A stretch of 64,000 bases of DNA from Rosellinia necatrix (taxonomy: Eukaryota > Ascomycota > Sordariomycetes > Xylariales > Xylariaceae): assembly GCA_021209875.1 (NCBI GenBank), contig JAGYVD010000007.1, forward strand, positions 3,472,001 through 3,536,000, given 5' to 3'. Positions 51,621 through 62,517 of the stretch are shown here, one piece after another; within the stretch, counting starts at the first letter, position 1; the number at the start of each line of letters is the position of its first letter. Below the pieces are notes generated by a model. The model did no database searches. It worked only from the letters and a program-made list of their open reading frames with translations, and had not been told where the DNA came from. The position numbers and the translations under genes were made by a program.

Positions 51621-51906
51621 AGTAGCCCTCGCCAAATATTTGTTCGAGCTCTTGTTGGTCACGGAGCTTATATCGGAGGCAGTGATCGATTGCGGCGCTC
51701 ATTGCTGTTCAACGTGCACACAACCTACTCAGGAGAAGAGGCCAGGCCAGCCACGTCGGCTGTCGGGCCATTACTGCCGTTGAGATCCGTCTCCCGCCGC
51801 TGCGACACAAGAATTGCCATCACCAGGAGCGCAACAGGATCACACGCTGTGACGGTGCCGCGAAAGCAGTGGAATAGCCACTGCTTCATCCCCCCAAGCC
51901 GGCACG

Positions 51907-54899
51907 ATGAGCGGTAGTCATCTGCCGGCTGGGCAGCCCATGCCTGGAAGTGTCGGGGGAGTGGCCTCGGGCCCAGGTCTGCATGGAGGCAGGCGTCGAG
52001 CAATACCAACGTACTCGCCCCATCCGGCCTACCATCACACCCAGCACCAACAACAGGCCAGTCTACTGTACCCAAATAGCTACATGAATCCCTATTCTAC
52101 CGGCTATTACACGCCTCAGCAGTTGGCCCCTCACTATCAAACTGGCCATGTAGCGTCACCCTATTCTATGCCTTCTTACACGACATACTCGCAGCGATCT
52201 CCCCCGCCTGTTCACCAGACTTATCCGCCCATCGTCTCCTCTAGTATGCAGTCCCATCACCAGACATACGCACGACCCCCTCCACAACCACAGCAGGCCT
52301 CTCCAGCGTTGCCCACTTCGCTCTCGTTCCCCACCACCGCGCCACCTCCGCTAGTGCCAGCGCCCGTTCCCCAGACCCCGATCTCGACCCTCCCTGCCCA
52401 AGCCGCCGCGACCTCGTTGTCGCCGACAACGTCCCAGTCCCAAGCTACAGCGACTCCTTCCGTCCCCGAGGTTGAGCTAGTTACCGAAGTTGAACGGATA
52501 CAACGGTACCCTGTAAGTCACTATAATAGCGCTTGAGTGTCAATGAGCAAGCTAACTTGTTTTCTACATAGGTACCTTGGCTCTCAGTTCCTGACGAACC
52601 CTTCCCCCCGCGATCCAGCAAATCTAAAAGGAGGCGGCGAAGGATAGATGTTACAGAATCAGTGGAGCTCCCTATGAGTATAAAACCCAATACGGAGCCC
52701 AAAGAAACGAAAGCGCCATCGTCAGACAGCTCGGTTGTTCCCAATGCCCACAAGGGAGAAACAGCCAGTGTCACTACTCCGGTTACTGGTCCGTCCTCGG
52801 AAAAATCGGTAGATAATCCATCTGAAGAAGTGCATGGACAACCCGCCGCTGCCGCTCGGGTATCACTCAAAGATGCGCCTACCACTTCAGCTCCCACCCA
52901 GGCGAATAAATCTGCCGCCCGCACAACAACCCCGGCCGTCCCAGTCATCCCCGCTATGCCAAAAACAACCCATACGGAGCCAAAAAGCCCTCCGAGCCCA
53001 GGCGCAACGCTGGCAGCAACATCATCCGGGCCTGGGCCCTCAACCGAGACGGTTCAAGCCGGATCAGGGACAGGCCATAATGCTCTTCAACACACAAAAG
53101 CTCCTCCAAAGCTGTGGAGTAATTTGTTTCAGAACCAGGCACCCGCTACCACACCAAGCGACCCCAATAACTCCGGGTCAACCGCCTTGGGCTCTGGTGC
53201 GCCATCTAACGATGCAGCCAATACAAGCATTGGTGCCCCGGGCCCTGGAACCTTTGCAAAGTCCAATGTAAACTCTCTAGCAGAGGCTCTACGAGATTAT
53301 AAAGTATCCAACGGTCACAATATTATATTTCTAGAGCCCAGAGGTTTGGTCAACACTGGGAATATGTGTTACATGAATTCCGTAAGTACGACACAGCATT
53401 ATATCTTCCCACTCCATCGCTAATGAGAATTACAAGGTCCTTCAAGCACTGGTTTTTTGCACCCCGTTTTATAATTTCATAGATCAGGCAGGTCAGGCGG
53501 CGGCGTATAATTTTAATAGTGAAACGCCACTGATTGATGCCATGTAAGTTGAGCCCAGAATCGCTCGATTCTCGTTATGAAATTTCTAATCATTAATTTC
53601 TATCAGGGTCATGTTTTTACGTGAATACCCGGTGATCGACACCGCTACTTCTGTAGATCAGCTCCAGAAACGATTGAAACGCGACGAACTGGATCGATAT
53701 GGCGAGCCGTTCACCCCTAAATTCGTATATGAAGCAATAAAACGATTACCGAGATTTGCAAGCATGCAGGTGAGTGCAGTGAATCCATGCAGGCTATCAA
53801 GCTTTATCTCACCACAGATATGTAGCGCGGTCACCAACAAGATGCCGAGGAATTTCTCGGTTTTCTTCTCCAAGCCCTTGGTGACGAGTGTGCCCATATC
53901 ATGCGTCGCCTTGATGAAGTCCCCGCAACCACTAGTCCCCCCATCTCAGCATCTCCCGGTGCGCCCTCTCCGACGAGCGCAACCAACGAGAGCGAATGGC
54001 TAGAGGTTGGTAAAAAGCAACGAGCTGCTATTACCCGGTCTTCGGGTCACGCCACATCATCCCCAATCAGCAAGATCTTTAGCGGGCAGATCCGATCAGT
54101 CCTCAGAGTCACTGGACAAAAAGAATCTGTTACTTTCGAAACTTATCAGCCGATGCAACTCGATATCGGCGACACTCATGTCAATAATATCGTTGACGCA
54201 CTGAAATACTACACCAGGGTGGAAAGAATTCAAGGGGATTTTGGCTCCGCCCGACCAGACACGAAAACCACCAAACAAGTATTAATTGAGTCTATCCCCC
54301 CAGTTCTCATCCTTCACTTAAAACGTTTTAAATACGATGCGGTAGACAACAGTACGTCAAAGTTGTGGACCAAGATTGACTATCCCCTAGAACTCGAGCT
54401 TCCCAAGGAGATATTCTCTCCCTTAAAAAGGACAGCGCTTCAAACCGAAGGTCTCGGGTTTCCCAAATACAGACTAACTGCAGTCATCTACCACCACGGA
54501 AAATCCGCTAGCGGTGGCCACTATACCGCGGATATTCTGCGGCAGGATAATCAGGAATGGATCCGTGTTGATGATACAATCATCAGACCGATCAAAGTTG
54601 AGGAGGTAGCCGGAAGCAGCACGGATAGAAATCCAGCCACGCCAGCAGTAAGGGTCGACCAGAAACACGTCACTACCGGCCCTACCACCGGAAACAGATT
54701 TGAGGGCATCGGTGGCGAAGATGGTGCCGACGACGAAGGCTGGAACAGAGTTAGCTCTGCAGGTACTGGAACAAAGAAATACAGCTCAGTAGTGAATACC
54801 GATAGCCCAAGCAACATTGCGTCAGCAAAAACCAAGCCAGCAAAAGACAACATTAAGGACAACAAGGTCGCCTATCTGTTATTCTACCAGAAGATATAA
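51907..54899 (+). CDS. UBP3: USP10/Ubp3-type ubiquitin C-terminal hydrolase
   Basis: Five exons: 51907-52512, 52572-53381, 53437-53543, 53607-53769 and 53826-54899, giving 919 residues. The phases agree and all introns are 55-63 bp GT-AG. The first about 430 residues are Pro/Gln/Tyr- and Ser/Thr-rich and disordered, with a conserved VPWLSVPDEPFPPR patch at the start of exon 2. The peptidase domain starts with the Cys box GLVNTGNMCYMNS (Cys468) and continues with GHQQDAEEFLGFLL. The His box ASGGHYTADI (His794) and WIRVDDT follow, and the protein ends YLLFYQKI. Relatives remove ubiquitin from substrates; yeast Ubp3 works with Bre5 in vesicle traffic and ribophagy. In the Cys box, Met replaces the usual Thr before Cys, a position that varies in the USP10 branch. 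Convergent with the RDS-repeat gene. Confidence 0.93.
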
Positions 54900-56638
54900 A
54901 TCTTGCGTTGAGGAATAATTATATTATCCCACAATTTTTACCGTGGTCCAGCAATTATTTTGTACTTAGCTGCCTGGACAGGGGCGAGCCCGCCCGTATT
55001 ACTGTTGGCGGCACCACACACGAACCCGAATCGTCAGGTTTTGATACAGTTCGATACGGTCCAAGGTGTCCGGCAAGGGGCGATGGGGCGTCTGGGGGGG
55101 TATGGTTTGACGCAGGGCGGTGCTCTTAACACTTTACTCGGTTGGGGCGGGGAGAGGCACGGTTCTAATGCTGTTATGGTACTAATGGTTGATATCTCAG
55201 GACAATGAGGAATCGTACGGCATTGAGGATACGAAGGAACAAAAAGGGTTCATATCTTTCCGGGTGCCAGCAAATCAGTGAACGGTCGCTCCCTTCTAGG
55301 GGAGGCTGGTTGGACTGAGAGTTCCACGCACCCTACCCAGTTTCACCCGCAGTGTTCTCTCGTGCAGATACCCCTGCACACCTAGTTGTAAAGTATGGAA
55401 AAATCATGGAAGCGGGAAATTAATAGATAATTCCGAAGCGTCCAAAAACCAGTTCCCTCTTGTCTCTAGCAACTTGATTCAGTATCGCTTCGCCTCAAAA
55501 GGCTCTTAATCACAGCGAATACATCTGTCTTCACCAATACAGCAAAGCCAAGTATTTCCGGTTGCTCAACATATATGAATATCAGGCCCCCCATCTCTCC
55601 CTCCACAAAAACATTGCGCCCACGATACCCGTCATTTTCTTTCGGTCATTAGGTGAAAGTCAATGGAGAGCCATGTGGATTATTAGAAAATCAGCGTCAC
55701 AATTATCCTACTGAGACCAACACTTCGACATACTAACCTCCCATTTTAACCGCAGCACTCTAAAGCATGCGAATTCGCTATATATCAACGTCCCTCCTCT
55801 TGAGAACAGAACTAAGGATAGGATAGATACCTAGATTAAGCCGTGCTCCCAGTTCGGTGGCGACCGTGCTTATATGTGTTCAACTTGCCTCGGGGAGGTC
55901 ATAAGGAGATTTTGGACGTTCGTACAACGTGGCGTAGTCGTCATCCTCAACGGCGCCTGGGCGAGGTACCAGGCCGATACCGGGCTTGAGGAGAAAAAAA
56001 AAACAAAAACCAAAAAACAGCACATATTTAATGGGTAGGTATAATCTGCCACGTAGCTCTCAGCAGTGTTATTTATAGGCCGAGCTGGTAGGTGAATGAG
56101 TGGCTAGCTGTCGGTTGCTTACTCACCTAGCAGATATCCTGCATCTTTCTCCCTTGCTTCAGTTCATCGTCGGAGGAATATCATTCTGCACTTTTTACCA
56201 CGCACGTACTCTCGGTGTGGTATGACGAGCGATACTATAGTTCTCTCTCCTAGCGTGAACTTCGTATGGGCATTATATAAGGTGGCAAATATCGTCGCGA
56301 TATTCCACGGCCTACCTCTGCGCAGGTGGGACAGAGCCCGGTCTGCTGACAAGATCTTTCAGTCATCCTCAGCCATACAATGCCATTTTCCTCCGGCAGA
56401 TTCGTACCCATCCATCCCCGCGTCCAAGTGCCTTACCATCCCCATCATTCTCACTCCGCCACCGCCACCGTCATGAATCGGTAATACCTACTGCTCCTTA
56501 CTCCCACATTCCCATTCGTTTATTTAGTCCACCCTTTCCCCATCTCTTTCCCGTCCCTCTGCCCTTCCCCTCTCCCTACCATGAAAAGAAATAAAAAAGA
56601 AATAAAAAGAAGAAAAGAAGAAAAAAAAAAAAAACCGT
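54900..56638. other. Intergenic region between convergent genes
   Basis: About 1.7 kb of 3' flanks. It contains an A/T-rich purine tract (A-rich, 56586-56634) just beyond the RDS-repeat gene and no supported ORF. No RNA gene recognised. Confidence 0.55.
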
Positions 56639-58058
56639 TCAACTGGTCCCTACATGGATGATCCCGTCATCGCACACGTAGTCGTGAAACAGGCGCGGCG
56701 GCCCGCCCCCCGGCCTCGAAGGCGAAGAGGAGGGCGTACTTCCTGTAGACGGGGTGGTCCTTGACAGGGAGCTCGGCGACGTCCTCGAGGCGCTCGTTGC
56801 GGGCCTCGCCAGCGAAGCGCTGGTAGGCGGCCTTCAGCTTCCCGCTCGAGAGGCTGCCCAGGTGCGCCGGGACGCGGACGCAGACGACCCTGAGGTAGGT
56901 GTCGTAGGCCTTGTCGTAGCGCGTCTTGATCCCCCACCCGCCTTTTTTCCCGCCCTTGCCCTTTCCCTTCCCCTTCTTGTCGTCGTCCGCCGCCGCCGCC
57001 GCCGCCACGGGCTGGTACATCCCATGCCTGCCCGCCACCACGGGGATCACCTTGAAGCTCGTCTCGAAGGCCCGCGGCGGCTGCGTGTGCAGCTTGCCCC
57101 CGGGCCCCATGTACCACTCGTACAGCAGCACCACCGTCATCGTCAGGTCCAGCGTCTTCATCGCCGCCTTGCCCTCCGCCAGCGCGCGCCCCAGTGGCCC
57201 TCCGCCGCCACCACCTTCCCCTCCTCCTCCTCCTCCTCCTCCTCCTCCTCCTCCTCCTCCTCCTCCTCCTTCTTCTGGTGATCCGGAGCTGATCGTCTCC
57301 GCGTACCCGGTCTCCGGGAGCCGCGGACCCGGGGTCACGGGCACGTATCTCTCCCCTCGCTGCTCGCGGGGCTCCTGCCGCTGCCGCTGTCTCCACCGCT
57401 CCCCCTCCTCCTCCTCCTCCTCGCCCCTGCGAGATTCGCGGTGGCGCTCCCGCGGAGGAGGGGCCGCGTGTTGCGGCGTCTGCGAATACGGGTGCCGCGA
57501 CGACGACACCTGCGGCGGCGGCCCCCGGGGCGCTGGGCCGGGGTGGCGCGCCGCCCTGGACGTCTCGTGCGAGTAGCTTGGTCCCGCGGCGTCGCGGTGG
57601 TGCTGGTGGTGGTGGTGGTGGGAATCGCGGTTTCGGGAGTCGCGGGGATCGCGGTGCCGGGAGTCGTGGGATTCGCGATGCCGGGAATCGTGGGGTTCGC
57701 GGTGCCGGGAGTCGTGTCCGGATGCGCGATGTCCGGATTCGCGATACCCAGAATCACGGGGCCCCGAGTCGCGATACCGGGGCTCATGGTGCCGAGATTC
57801 ACGGGGTCCGGATTCGTGACGGCCAGAATCGTGGCGTCCAGAATCATGGCGTCCAGAATCACGGCGTTCAGAATCATGATGCCGGGAATCTCGGTGAGGA
57901 CGGCTATAAAGACGGTTAGCGAACATGGTTTTTTTTTTTCGGCCTTTGAATTTGTCCGTAGCGTACTCATCTCTCGCATCATGTGATGAATGCTTCTTTC
58001 TCCTCCGCGTGTGGTACTCCTCCACTATAATTATGTTATCCTCGTCTTCCCGTGGCAT
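56639..58058 (-). CDS. Hypothetical RDS/H-repeat basic protein with conserved-looking C-terminal domain; probable frame break near the 3' end
   Basis: From ATG at 58058 the ORF as written stops at 56667 (463 residues). Residues of about 50-150 are degenerate HDSRHRE/RDSG repeats, followed by a His run, a Pro-rich part, an acidic run and a long Gly run encoded by a CTC/GAG-type triplet tract (57221-57272). The last 180 residues look globular (LTMTVVLLYEWYMGPGGK, WGIKTRYDKAYDTYLRVVCV, HPVYRKYALLFAFEA). Just after FEA, six G stand where five would keep frame into GPPRLFHDYVCDDGIIHV and a TGA at 56639-56641. That ending reads more like protein than the written tail. I do not recognise the family. 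Mutual antisense ORFs exist, but codon periodicity of the repeats favours the minus strand. Confidence 0.7.
57221..57272. repeat. CTC/GAG triplet tract inside the RDS-repeat gene
   Basis: About 17 uninterrupted CTC-phase triplets on the plus strand, read on the minus strand as the Gly run. Likely to vary in length between strains. Confidence 0.88.
57600..57890. repeat. Degenerate 15-bp coding minisatellite
   Basis: Units like TCGCGGTGCCGGGAG or ATTCGCGATGCCGGG repeat about every 15 or 30 bases, encoding on the minus strand five-residue R-D-S-x-x units. Multiples of three, so the frame is preserved. Confidence 0.8.
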
Positions 58059-60038
58059 GGTTTCCTGTCCTCGCGAAGAATAGCCTGAAAAGATGTTCTG
58101 TATTGGCGATCGTATGTATCTCTTGGTTTCGTGGGTTGGTAGGAATCGGCTGGTGAAAGATGATCTATGCGGGATTAAAATGAAAGGCAGCAGCAGCAGC
58201 GCCTATATAAGAATTTCTGATAGAGATCGGGGGCCGGCTTATATCCCTCCCTTGAGGCTTGTCGTTTGTGGCCCTTCTTCGCTACCATGCGGTCACCCCT
58301 CAGGCGCCAGCCTCACCAGACCAACACACACAAAGATTGACGATGCATCTGGAGAGCCACCATGTTCCCTTGCTTTCATGAGAGCTAATAAACAATTATA
58401 TTAAGGCAATCATCAGAGACACAAGTATGCGCTCTGGCTCTCCATTTGTTCATTAGCCGACTCGGTGCGTGTTACTCAAAGTGCTCGCTCACCTCAGAAT
58501 CGTCACCATACAATGACTTCATGCGATATCGCTGGCGGCCTGGGTTTTAAAACAACGGCCCATAAGGTATCGACAGCAGCGCCCTCAGAACGTCGAGGCG
58601 GGGCATAGGCGACATCGCATAGCCCCTTACCCTCCCCGGCCTCTGCCTCCAACTCAGCAAGGTTGACACGTGTTTTGGGTTACTTCGACATGTCGGCAAG
58701 GAAAGCGAGCAGCTATGTCCGAATCACAGCTCGAATGAAACCATCGTTCTGTAATTTTAGACTGTGTCTCAATTCGTCACACAGACGCCCCCCAAGATGG
58801 CGCTTGCAATGTCATGGGCAAATGCGCTCCGATAATATTCCATAGATTCTCCGTCACCATTCGTCGGCCGTTTTGGATTTTCATTGGAATATGTGTGTCA
58901 CTGCGTAACATTTAAATTTTACCGGGCCTACGTAAGGCCATCCCTTCGTGAGAGGTTAGAGAATGTTGGGAAAGGGTGAACAGCGTTATAGTCCGCTGTC
59001 GATGCGCTGAAACGCCATTCGAGACCATATCCGGTCCACGGAGGGACTGTTACCTGTACTCATAATGCTGGCTTTGAGCCAATAAGGCCATTGCCTTGGT
59101 CGAAAAACTATCGCCACTATTGGAGTTTAGATGAGGTGGTACTGGCTAACTGGCCCGTCTAGATACATCTGAGTCTACCTCCTCCGCCATTTGTCCTCAA
59201 ATAGAGAAAGTCGCATGTGACTGCAGATCAAAGGGAATAACAGAATAAAGAGATGACAACACATTCTTGTGTAGAAGGAATTTCTTATTATTATCTGGCA
59301 TCCAGCGCCATTTAATAGTTAGGGTCCGTAGGAGAGAGCCCACCACTGTAGCGAGGTGAGGCAAACCTGACACGGTAAGACCAACCAGGCCTTCGTGATG
59401 CACCCGGCATCGAGTCGCAATATTACCTATATACATGCCCTAGGGTAACTAACCAGGTTACACAAAACTAAGAACACGAAACCGGGTTTCGGCCAAAGCA
59501 TCACACGTCACATCATTTGCCTCGGGATTTTGTCGAAGGTCCCCACAAGCACTAGCACTTGCCTGGTCTCCCGGGTAACCTCTCACCCCCTATGAGCTAA
59601 CCTAATTTCCGTGGTCCAATGAAGGCAAACTATTTCTATCCCTAGGATCGTGTCCAAGTATTCCAATGTCGTTTCACCACGTAGCACTGCGCTAGCCTTG
59701 GTTTTCAAACAGTGATATTATGAAAAACACAATCGCGAGTGTCAATAGTTATATTCCTTCAGTGTACCCCCTATATCTTCCTCCCTTCACACAATTCCAC
59801 CTGTTACTTCAGATAAAAATTCCACATTCCTCATCTTTCCTTCTTGTTATAGCACCAAATCCTGTATACAGCCGCCTTGTATCGACCCTTAAATCTGAAT
59901 ATTTAAGAGTTTCATATGTACCTCGGTAAATTTATTCCTAGCCGAGGATCACCGCTTCCTTTTCGTGTTCGTTATATGGTGATCCGGGGTCATGTGAGTG
60001 TTCCGTTTTGTTCCCGCTCTGACGCCTATATTACACGG
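58059..60038. other. Intergenic region, no supported gene
   Basis: About 2 kb, presumably the promoter of the RDS-repeat gene on the left and the 3' flank of the secreted-protein gene on the right. Short ORFs only; a small CAG tract near 58190. Nothing else recognised. Confidence 0.55.
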
Positions 60039-61106
60039 CTACGTCTCCGCCGGCGGCATACCGCCGAAGGCTGCATCAGGGATGCTACCGCCGTCCGTTA
60101 GTCCCTCTTCTAGCGAAGGAGCTTCGTCACGAACCCCATCGTAAACTCGGTCGGCATCTTCGTCAGGAACATAATCTCCGGATAACTTAGCTTCAGAGAT
60201 GTGGCCTTCTGAACGGTGGTTCAGAGCCGTATGGAACGGAGGGTCCCAGTTCGTTATTGGGCTAGCTGGAGACGTGTAGTGTGGCTCTGTGTAGATTGGC
60301 TCAGAGGGGCGCACTGGAGGGAAATGGGTAGGAATATCTATGGTTGTTGGCGTGTGAAATCCGCGGGTTTTGGTAATTTTGACTGGCGCAGTACTCGAGG
60401 TTCGCTTAGGAACGGAGCGCGTGGGAAAACGTGGAGTAAAGGTAACGAGTCTGGACGAGCGAGACGAATGGGACGGTCCCAAGACGCTGGAATATCTGGG
60501 GGGATCGGCGGTAGTTGACGAGGTAGTCGTAGAGAGGGTAGTGCCAGGAACTATGGCGGGGGGGTCGGCGGTAGTTGACGAGGTAGTCGTAGAGAGGGTA
60601 GTGCCAGGAACTATGACGGTAGTACCAGGAACTATGACGGGGGAGCCGGCGGTAGTTAAGGAGGTAGTCGTAGAGAGGGGAGTGGTAGTAATTATAATAC
60701 GAGAGACCGATAAAGTAATGATACTAGAATATCTGGGGGGGTTGGCGGTAGTTGAGGAGGTGACGGTCGTATAGGAGGAAGTGGTAGGACGTATAATACG
60801 AGGGATCGAAACACTGATGGTAGGGATTATAATACGGGGCTCTGAGGTACTCCAAGAGCTGGTAGCGATTGTAATACGAGGATATGTAGTAAAATAGCTG
60901 AAAGAAGAAACTGTAATGCTAGGGGCGGTGGTGGTGGTGGAGGTGGTGGAGGTGGACGACGTGGTGGTCAGGATCCGGCCAGGAGTCGTACTGGGAGCAG
61001 CAGGAGTCGTACTGGGAGCGGCAGGAGTCGTACTGAGTTGTCCTTGTGCCTGCCATGCCTGTGTAAGGAGGGCAATCGGCAGAAGGATGCTACTGCCGAC
61101 CTTCAT
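60039..61106 (-). CDS. Secreted Ser/Thr/Pro-rich (mucin-like) protein
   Basis: A 355-residue ORF starting at ATG 61106; the frame is open further upstream but has no other ATG. The N-terminus MKVGSSILLPIALLTQAWQA is a clear signal peptide. The mature part is dominated by Thr, Ser and Pro with repeated TTTSSTTADPP and IVPGTT units, the typical substrate of O-mannosylation. The C-terminal 110 residues are different: proline- and aromatic-containing, then acidic (DYVPDEDADRVYDG). I see no GPI signal or membrane segment, so it is probably secreted or wall-associated. No enzymatic domain. A 60-bp duplication inside the gene expands the repeats. Confidence 0.75.
   Translation of the reverse strand: MKVGSSILLPIALLTQAWQAQGQLSTTPAAPSTTPAAPSTTPGRILTTTSSTSTTSTTTTAPSITVSSFSYFTTYPRITIATSSWSTSEPRIIIPTISVSIPRIIRPTTSSYTTVTSSTTANPPRYSSIITLSVSRIIITTTPLSTTTSLTTAGSPVIVPGTTVIVPGTTLSTTTSSTTADPPAIVPGTTLSTTTSSTTADPPRYSSVLGPSHSSRSSRLVTFTPRFPTRSVPKRTSSTAPVKITKTRGFHTPTTIDIPTHFPPVRPSEPIYTEPHYTSPASPITNWDPPFHTALNHRSEGHISEAKLSGDYVPDEDADRVYDGVRDEAPSLEEGLTDGGSIPDAAFGGMPPAET
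60502..60680. repeat. 60-bp coding tandem repeat in the secreted protein gene
   Basis: Two almost identical 60-bp copies (60502-60561 and 60562-60621) and a third, shortened and diverged copy up to about 60680. Each encodes a 20-residue Ser/Thr unit. Confidence 0.88.
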
Positions 61107-61846
61107 TTTGACGGCGTTGTGCTGTAATGGTAGAAATGAGAACAAGAGGTCTTGGATGATCCTAGGGTCATAGGCTTAAAAAAATGGCGATGATCATTGA
61201 CGTGAAGGAGGGTAGAGAAAGAGGACAGATATATGCCGATATATTTACTATTCCAAAGCAGCGGTTCGAACAATGCTGCCCAAAAGTTGGCGAAGGTAAG
61301 TAATTACACCACTAGAAACTATAAAGCTCAGGTTTATTTCAGAAGCTTGGTGAATCCTGAGGCATCCTGAACCGTGAACCATAACTAAAGTTCGGCTCGA
61401 ACCGTGGAAGCTTGAATGTGAACTTGCTGTTCTGGATCTGCCTTGTTTACGGACCTAAGTCACAACTCTTGCAGGTGCCCGCATTACACGCACTCATCAA
61501 TCTATTATTGATCAACACAGGACCATGCAAGAAGCCCAAAGCGCGAATTACGGAGGTGCCTGCTGCAGACGCAAGCTAAATGTAGTATATGGTGATTGAG
61601 TAGAATTCTGGTGGTCATGGTAAAATCTGGATGCAGGCGCACAGTTGCTTAGAGGATGAGCCAAGACTCAAACCGGCATTTGTTCTCAACTGCTTGTATT
61701 CTTTTGGTGGTATACTGTTGGGTGGACTTTGATAGCCCGTGAAAGCGGGATGCACATGGCAACGCTAGTTTTGCCGTGTGGATTTGATTAACATGGCCAT
61801 TCCAACAAGGTTAAGCGGTCTTGTCCTTCACAAACCGGATGCGTCT
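61107..61846. promoter_or_regulatory. Upstream region of the secreted-protein gene
   Basis: 740 bases between ORM and the secreted-protein gene, both on the minus strand, so it holds the ORM 3' flank and the promoter of the secreted protein. No individual site identified. Confidence 0.5.
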
Positions 61847-62517
61847 TCAATCCTCCGGCACACCGGAAAACAGACCAACTCTCATGCGGTGACTCTGTAA
61901 GCGCGTTAGCAGTCCGAGCCGGGGATGGGCCATATCAACCGGGAAACGTACGAAAGGTAGTTTTGGTATGACTACTCCTAGAACAGCCAGAAAGTTGATG
62001 GTGAAGTACGCGAGGTCGTAATGGGTATAGTGTGTGCTGAGGAGGAAGAGTACGATCGGTACACTGAGCAAGAACTTCTTGGCTGGTGTATACTGCGCAC
62101 CGTCATCGATTTGCTCCCACATGTTCAAATTGTCATAGGCGCCACTGTTGAAGTCAAACGGAACACCACGAACCCAATGGAACATGATATAAGAACCGAA
62201 CATGTAAGATATGTTGGTAAGCGTCCATGAAGTTTCTTGCGACACGCCGGGCATGACATCCCAAAGAATCTTAAGAGCAATTATCAAAACGATATGGATC
62301 GTCCACGCCCCTATTTGCCCCAAAGCACGTCAGCACGAACCCCTCGGTGATGATCATGGCGCATGACCCGGCACATACCTTTGGCGTTGACCCAGTTCGC
62401 ATTGAGATTAGGCAGGGCAGACTGGTCGCTTAGCTGTTCTATGGGTTCTAACGGTTCCTGGTAGATCTGGAGGATGCTACTAGATCTCCTTCTCCTACCG
62501 GTCTTCTGATCGCCCAT
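61847..62517 (-). CDS. ORM1: ORM/ORMDL family sphingolipid regulator
   Basis: Three exons on the minus strand: 62517-62379, 62310-61952 and 61894-61847, giving 181 residues. The protein starts MGDQKTGRRRRSSSILQIYQ, a basic Ser-rich tail like that phosphorylated in yeast Orm1/2. The ORMDL signature follows (NLNANWVNAKGAW), then four hydrophobic segments typical of this ER membrane family, including SWTLTNISYMFGSYIMFHW and LLSVPIVLFLLSTHYTHYD. Orm proteins bind and restrain serine palmitoyltransferase. Intron 2 (61951-61895) is 57 nt, in phase 0 and without a stop, so the unspliced frame is also open (200 residues). GTACGT donor, GCTAAC branch and TTACAG acceptor, plus the conserved KLPF-SHRMRVGLFSG join, support splicing. 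Confidence 0.94.

Larger units (their letters stand above)
50849..51906. promoter_or_regulatory. Intergenic region upstream of the USP10-type gene
   Basis: About 1.06 kb. It contains TAGG/CCTA units, the right copy of the 32-nt repeat (51240-51271) and a CAG/CAC triplet tract at 51576-51620. A minimal two-codon ORF (ATG CAG TAA) sits at 51560-51568, in the presumed 5' leader. Confidence 0.6.

Noticed and set aside
56754..57919. Several long plus-strand ORFs opposite the RDS-repeat gene
   Set aside because: They are mirror frames of a G+C-rich, triplet-repeat coding region; the minus strand carries the globular-looking domain.
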